Assembly: GCA_013152215.1 (NCBI GenBank)
Contig: JAADGT010000087.1
Span: 1-10,095 of the forward strand
DNA length: 10,095 nt
Direction: 5' to 3'
DNA from: Deltaproteobacteria bacterium
GTDB taxonomy: Bacteria; Desulfobacterota; Deferrisomatia; Deferrisomatales; Deferrisomataceae
Below the pieces are notes generated by a model that was not told the DNA's origin, ran no database searches, and was given only the letters and a program-made list of their open reading frames with translations. Shown here one piece after another: positions 6,307-10,095 of the stretch (the first letter of the stretch is position 1; every line of letters begins with the position of its first letter). The position numbers and the translations under genes were made by a program.

Positions 6307-7790
6307 TAGGGCCGTGGTTCGACCGGGAGGAACACCTCGAACAGACTACCCCGGCCGGGTTCGCTTTCAACCCGCAGGGCCCCACCTGCCGCCCGCACCA
6401 CCCCGTAGACCACCGAGAGGCCGAGGCCCGTGCCCTCGCCCACGGGCCGCGTCGTGAAGAACGGCTCGAAGATGCGGTCGAGGATGCCGGGGGGCATGCC
6501 GCATCCCGTGTCGGACACGGCCAGGCGGTGATACCGACCGGGGGAGAGGTCGGGGGGCAGCCCCGGATCCCCTTCGGGGAACTCCCGGGTGACCACCTCG
6601 ATCTGCACCTGCCCTCCTCGGGGCCCCAGGGCCTTCACCGCGTTGGTGGCCAGGTTCAGCACCACCTGCTGGGCCTGGGCCGGATCGAGGGGCACCGGGC
6701 ACGGCCGGTCGGGCACCCGCACCGTGACCTCCACCGTCGAGGGGGTGGTCGCCCGAAGCAGGTCCGCGGCCATCTCCGCCTCGGTGCGCAGATCGGCCCG
6801 CTCGACACCGCTGGGGTCGGATCGGGAGAACTGAAGGATCTGGGCCACCAGCGCCCGGGCCCTCTCCCCGGCTCGGAGGATCCGCTCGAGGTGCCTGCGG
6901 CCGGGGTCGCCCGGGGGGACCACGGACTCCAGGAGCTCCGCGCTGCCCAGGATGCCCATCAGCAGGTTGTTGAAGTCATGGGCGATCCCCCCGGCCAGGG
7001 TGCCCAGGGCCCTGAGGCGGTCCGTGCGGGCACGCTCCCGTTCCCATTCCACCTCTCGGGTGACGTCTCGGAAGATGCACACCCCGTGGAGAAAGGTGCC
7101 GTCCTCGGCCCGTACGTTCGTGGCGGCCGCGTCGAGGATCACCTCCCGGCCGTCCGGCCGCCGTTTGGTCACCCGTCCCCGCCACCGACCGGTCTCGGCC
7201 AGTTGGCGGTGGGCCGCCTCCAGATCGAAGTCAGGGTCGGCGGTCTCCAACACCGTGCCGAGCCGTCGGCCCCGGGCCTGTTCGACGGGTACACCGGTGA
7301 TCGCCTCGTAGGCGGGGTTGGCCGAGAGGACCCTGCCCCTGGCATCGACGATCACGATGGCGTCGGAGGCTTGGTCCACGGCAAGGGCCATGCGCTCCCG
7401 TTCGGCTTCGGCCTCCCGCCGGGCGGTGATGTCGCGGATGATGGCCACCTTGTACCGCCGGCCCTCCCGTTCGATGGGGGTGTTGACCACGTGGTACCAG
7501 CGGCCGTCGTCCGGGCTCTGGACCTCCCAGGTGTGAGAGCGGTTCTGGCCGATGACGATGGAGTTCACGCACCAGGGGCACGGATCGTCCAGGCCGTGGA
7601 GGACCCGGTGGCATCGTTCCCCGATGGCGTCCCGGCCCGTCCGGCGGATCAGGGCCGGGTTCATGTAGACCACGGTGAGGTCTTCGGAGCAGACGTAGAC
7701 GAGGTCCTCGGTGGCCTCCACGACGGCCCTGGCCCAGTGGGAAGCGGGCTCATTCCCGGCGGGGGCGCGATGGGGTCGGGGCTGGGCCAT
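6306..7790 (-). CDS. Soluble double-PAS sensor histidine kinase (HDFNN type)
   Basis: A cytoplasmic sensor kinase of 494 residues with no membrane segment or receiver. PAS domain 1 spans about 20-125 and carries an unusual cysteine/histidine group: C60, H61, H65, C71 and C74 (GERCHRVLHG...PCPWC), a possible metal, heme or redox site. PAS domain 2 spans about 132-248 (SDAIVIVDARGRVLSANPAYE) and ends in the typical FRDVTRE. The HisKA helix has GGIAHDFNNLL at 267-277 with phospho-acceptor H271. HATPase_c has N box NLATNAVKAL at 379-388, G1 DTGCGMP at 427-433, F box FEPFFTT at 441-447 and G2 GTGLGLS at 453-459. The ATG at 7790 is preceded by GGAGG about 9 bases upstream. It lies 204 bases after groEL, behind a strong terminator, so it is its own transcription unit. 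The partner is unknown; the single-domain receiver 376 bases downstream is a candidate. Confidence 0.92.
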   Translation of the reverse strand: MAQPRPHRAPAGNEPASHWARAVVEATEDLVYVCSEDLTVVYMNPALIRRTGRDAIGERCHRVLHGLDDPCPWCVNSIVIGQNRSHTWEVQSPDDGRWYHVVNTPIEREGRRYKVAIIRDITARREAEAERERMALAVDQASDAIVIVDARGRVLSANPAYEAITGVPVEQARGRRLGTVLETADPDFDLEAAHRQLAETGRWRGRVTKRRPDGREVILDAAATNVRAEDGTFLHGVCIFRDVTREVEWERERARTDRLRALGTLAGGIAHDFNNLLMGILGSAELLESVVPPGDPGRRHLERILRAGERARALVAQILQFSRSDPSGVERADLRTEAEMAADLLRATTPSTVEVTVRVPDRPCPVPLDPAQAQQVVLNLATNAVKALGPRGGQVQIEVVTREFPEGDPGLPPDLSPGRYHRLAVSDTGCGMPPGILDRIFEPFFTTRPVGEGTGLGLSVVYGVVRAAGGALRVESEPGRGSLFEVFLPVEPRP

Positions 7791-7875
7791 GCAGTGGGGC
7801 CTCCGGAAGCGGGTCGAGGGGTGCCGGGGAGACAGGGGGGCACCCGGCTTGTTTCATCGGCCGGTGGTTTGTTCC

Positions 7876-7903
7876 TCTTGAGCCGGTGCTCAAGAACTTT
7901 TTT
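7876..7903. promoter_or_regulatory. Inverted repeat with T-run in the PAS-kinase leader
   Basis: A perfect 8-bp inverted repeat (TCTTGAGC at 7876-7883, GCTCAAGA at 7888-7895) with a 4-base loop. On the plus strand it is followed at once by AC and T6 (7898-7903), so it looks like an intrinsic terminator for plus-strand transcription, although no plus-strand gene is supported. On the minus strand it lies between the -10-like box at 7925-7920 and the kinase start at 7790, so it could be an operator or a leader hairpin. Confidence 0.4.
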
Positions 7904-7919
7904 CTCGAGGCGTAAGAAT

Positions 7920-7925
7920 ATTATA
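7920..7925 (-). promoter_or_regulatory. -10-like TATAAT upstream of the PAS kinase
   Basis: A perfect TATAAT on the minus strand in the only clearly AT-rich island of the window, about 130 bases before the kinase start and just after the groESL terminator. No good -35 lies at a 16-18 base spacing (the region there is the T-run of the terminator), so the assignment is weak. Confidence 0.3.
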
Positions 7926-7941
7926 AGATGCGCAAAAAAGA

Positions 7942-7974
7942 AAAGGCCTGTGGGCGCGACGCCCACAGGCCTTT
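7942..7974 (-). terminator. Intrinsic terminator of the groESL operon
   Basis: A perfect 15-bp inverted repeat (AAAGGCCTGTGGGCG at 7942-7956, its complement at 7960-7974) with a 3-base loop. Read on the minus strand, a T-rich tail with T4, C and T6 closes it (about 7945-7934). It starts 20 bases past the groEL stop, the expected place for a rho-independent terminator. Confidence 0.95.
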
Positions 7975-7994
7975 CTCGGATCCAAGGGCAGGAC

Positions 7995-9617
<1,623 letters not shown>

Positions 9618-9662
9618 GGTCGGTTCCTCCTTTTCCTGCGAAAATGGGGACGGCGCTCTCGG

Positions 9663-9953
9663 TTAGCCCTCGATCACCGCCATGATGTCGTCTTCGCGCA
9701 TGATGAGGAGCTCTTCGCCCTCCACCTTGATCTCGGTGCCGGCGTACTTGGAGAACAGCACCTTGTCGCCCGGCTTCACGTCGAGCGCCTGGAGCTTGCC
9801 CTCTTCGTTCTTCTTGCCCGGGCCCACGGCGATGATCTCGCCCCGCTGGGGCTTCTCCTTGGCCGTGTCGGGGATGATGATCCCGCCGGCGGTCTTCTCC
9901 TCCTCCTCGAGACGCTTCACGATCACGCGGTCCTGCAAGGGTCGAAGTTTCAT
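9663..9953 (-). CDS. groES: Co-chaperonin GroES (HSP10)
   Basis: The heptameric lid that caps GroEL. It has 96 residues, the normal length: MKLRPLQDRVIVKR start, then GGIIIPDTAKEKPQRGEI containing the mobile loop (about 23-40), AVGPGK, a KPGDKVLF strand and the C-terminal EDDIMAVIEG. The ATG at 9953 is chosen over the upstream in-frame start at 10004 because GAAGGAGG lies about 8 bases upstream and the protein then matches the conserved family start. The upstream extension would also overlap the CIRCE operator. First gene of the groESL operon. Confidence 0.98.
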   Translation of the reverse strand: MKLRPLQDRVIVKRLEEEEKTAGGIIIPDTAKEKPQRGEIIAVGPGKKNEEGKLQALDVKPGDKVLFSKYAGTEIKVEGEELLIMREDDIMAVIEG

Positions 9954-9997
9954 CGGTTTCCTCCTTCGCGTCTTGATGGTGTTGCGGACCGGTTGAA

Positions 9998-10024
9998 GTA
10001 GCACTCGACTTAGGTGAGTGCTAA
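9998..10024. promoter_or_regulatory. CIRCE operator (HrcA-binding inverted repeat)
   Basis: GAGTGCTAA at 10016-10024 is a perfect right arm. GTAGCACTC at 9998-10006 differs from the consensus TTAGCACTC only at its first base. The spacer is exactly 9 bases. It lies just downstream of the -10 box and about 45 bases before the groES ATG, the classic position for HrcA repression of groESL that is relieved on heat shock. The hrcA gene is not in the window. Confidence 0.96.
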
Positions 10025-10033
10025 CGGGCGCGA

Positions 10034-10062
10034 AAGATAACCAGGCCGTGTGCGGGCGTCAA
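10034..10062 (-). promoter_or_regulatory. Sigma70-type promoter of groESL
   Basis: On the minus strand TTGACG (10062-10057) and TATCTT (10039-10034) are separated by 17 bases, close to consensus. The expected transcription start, about 7 bases further on, falls at the outer edge of the CIRCE repeat, so HrcA binding would block initiation. No sigma32-type boxes are evident. Confidence 0.85.
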
Positions 10063-10095
10063 GGGGGGCGGGGCAAAAAAATGAAGGGGGGAGGG

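Overview
All nine supported genes lie on the minus strand, so transcription runs from the right end of the window to the left. The DNA is very GC-rich, with strong G/C bias at third codon positions. Purine-rich Shine-Dalgarno sequences (AAGGAGG type) precede most starts, and two genes start with GTG. A CIRCE-controlled groESL operon, a TRAP transporter, a system II cytochrome c biogenesis protein (ResB), soluble PAS and globin kinases, and intergenic heptamer micro-repeats fit a high-GC Gram-negative bacterium. My guess is a deltaproteobacterial (Desulfobacterota-type) respirer. The lineage is an inference; no rRNA or other marker here settles it.

Layout in transcription order: (1) 10062-9998, a sigma70-type promoter with a CIRCE operator, then groES (9953-9663) and groEL (9617-7995), closed by a near-ideal intrinsic terminator (7974-7942). 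(2) 7994-7791, an AT-rich gap with a -10-like box and an inverted repeat, leading to a soluble double-PAS histidine kinase (7790-6306). (3) 6305-5930, a non-coding gap holding three families of short tandem micro-repeats. (4) An apparent operon: single-domain response regulator (5929-5549), ResB-family protein (5500-4292) and a globin-coupled histidine kinase (4295-2970). The ResB stop and the kinase GTG overlap as GTGA. (5) A TRAP transporter in the order dctP (2904-1933), dctQ (1912-1424), dctM (1427-156), with another GTGA overlap between dctQ and dctM. (6) 155-1, no supportable gene, but a second copy of the heptamer micro-repeat just past the dctM stop.

The most notable content is cluster (4). 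A predicted heme-based gas-sensing kinase is translationally coupled to a membrane protein for heme handling and cytochrome c maturation, with a stand-alone receiver as first gene. A plausible reading, not proven, is that oxygen or redox gas is sensed through globin heme, the signal passes to the CheY-like protein, and the module is tied to the state of the c-type cytochrome system. The PAS kinase just upstream has no receiver either and could share the same regulator. The TRAP operon starts 65 bases past the globin kinase and may be co-transcribed or controlled by it. The groESL operon is an ordinary housekeeping chaperonin locus under HrcA-type control. I found no mobile elements, CRISPR arrays, tRNA or rRNA genes.
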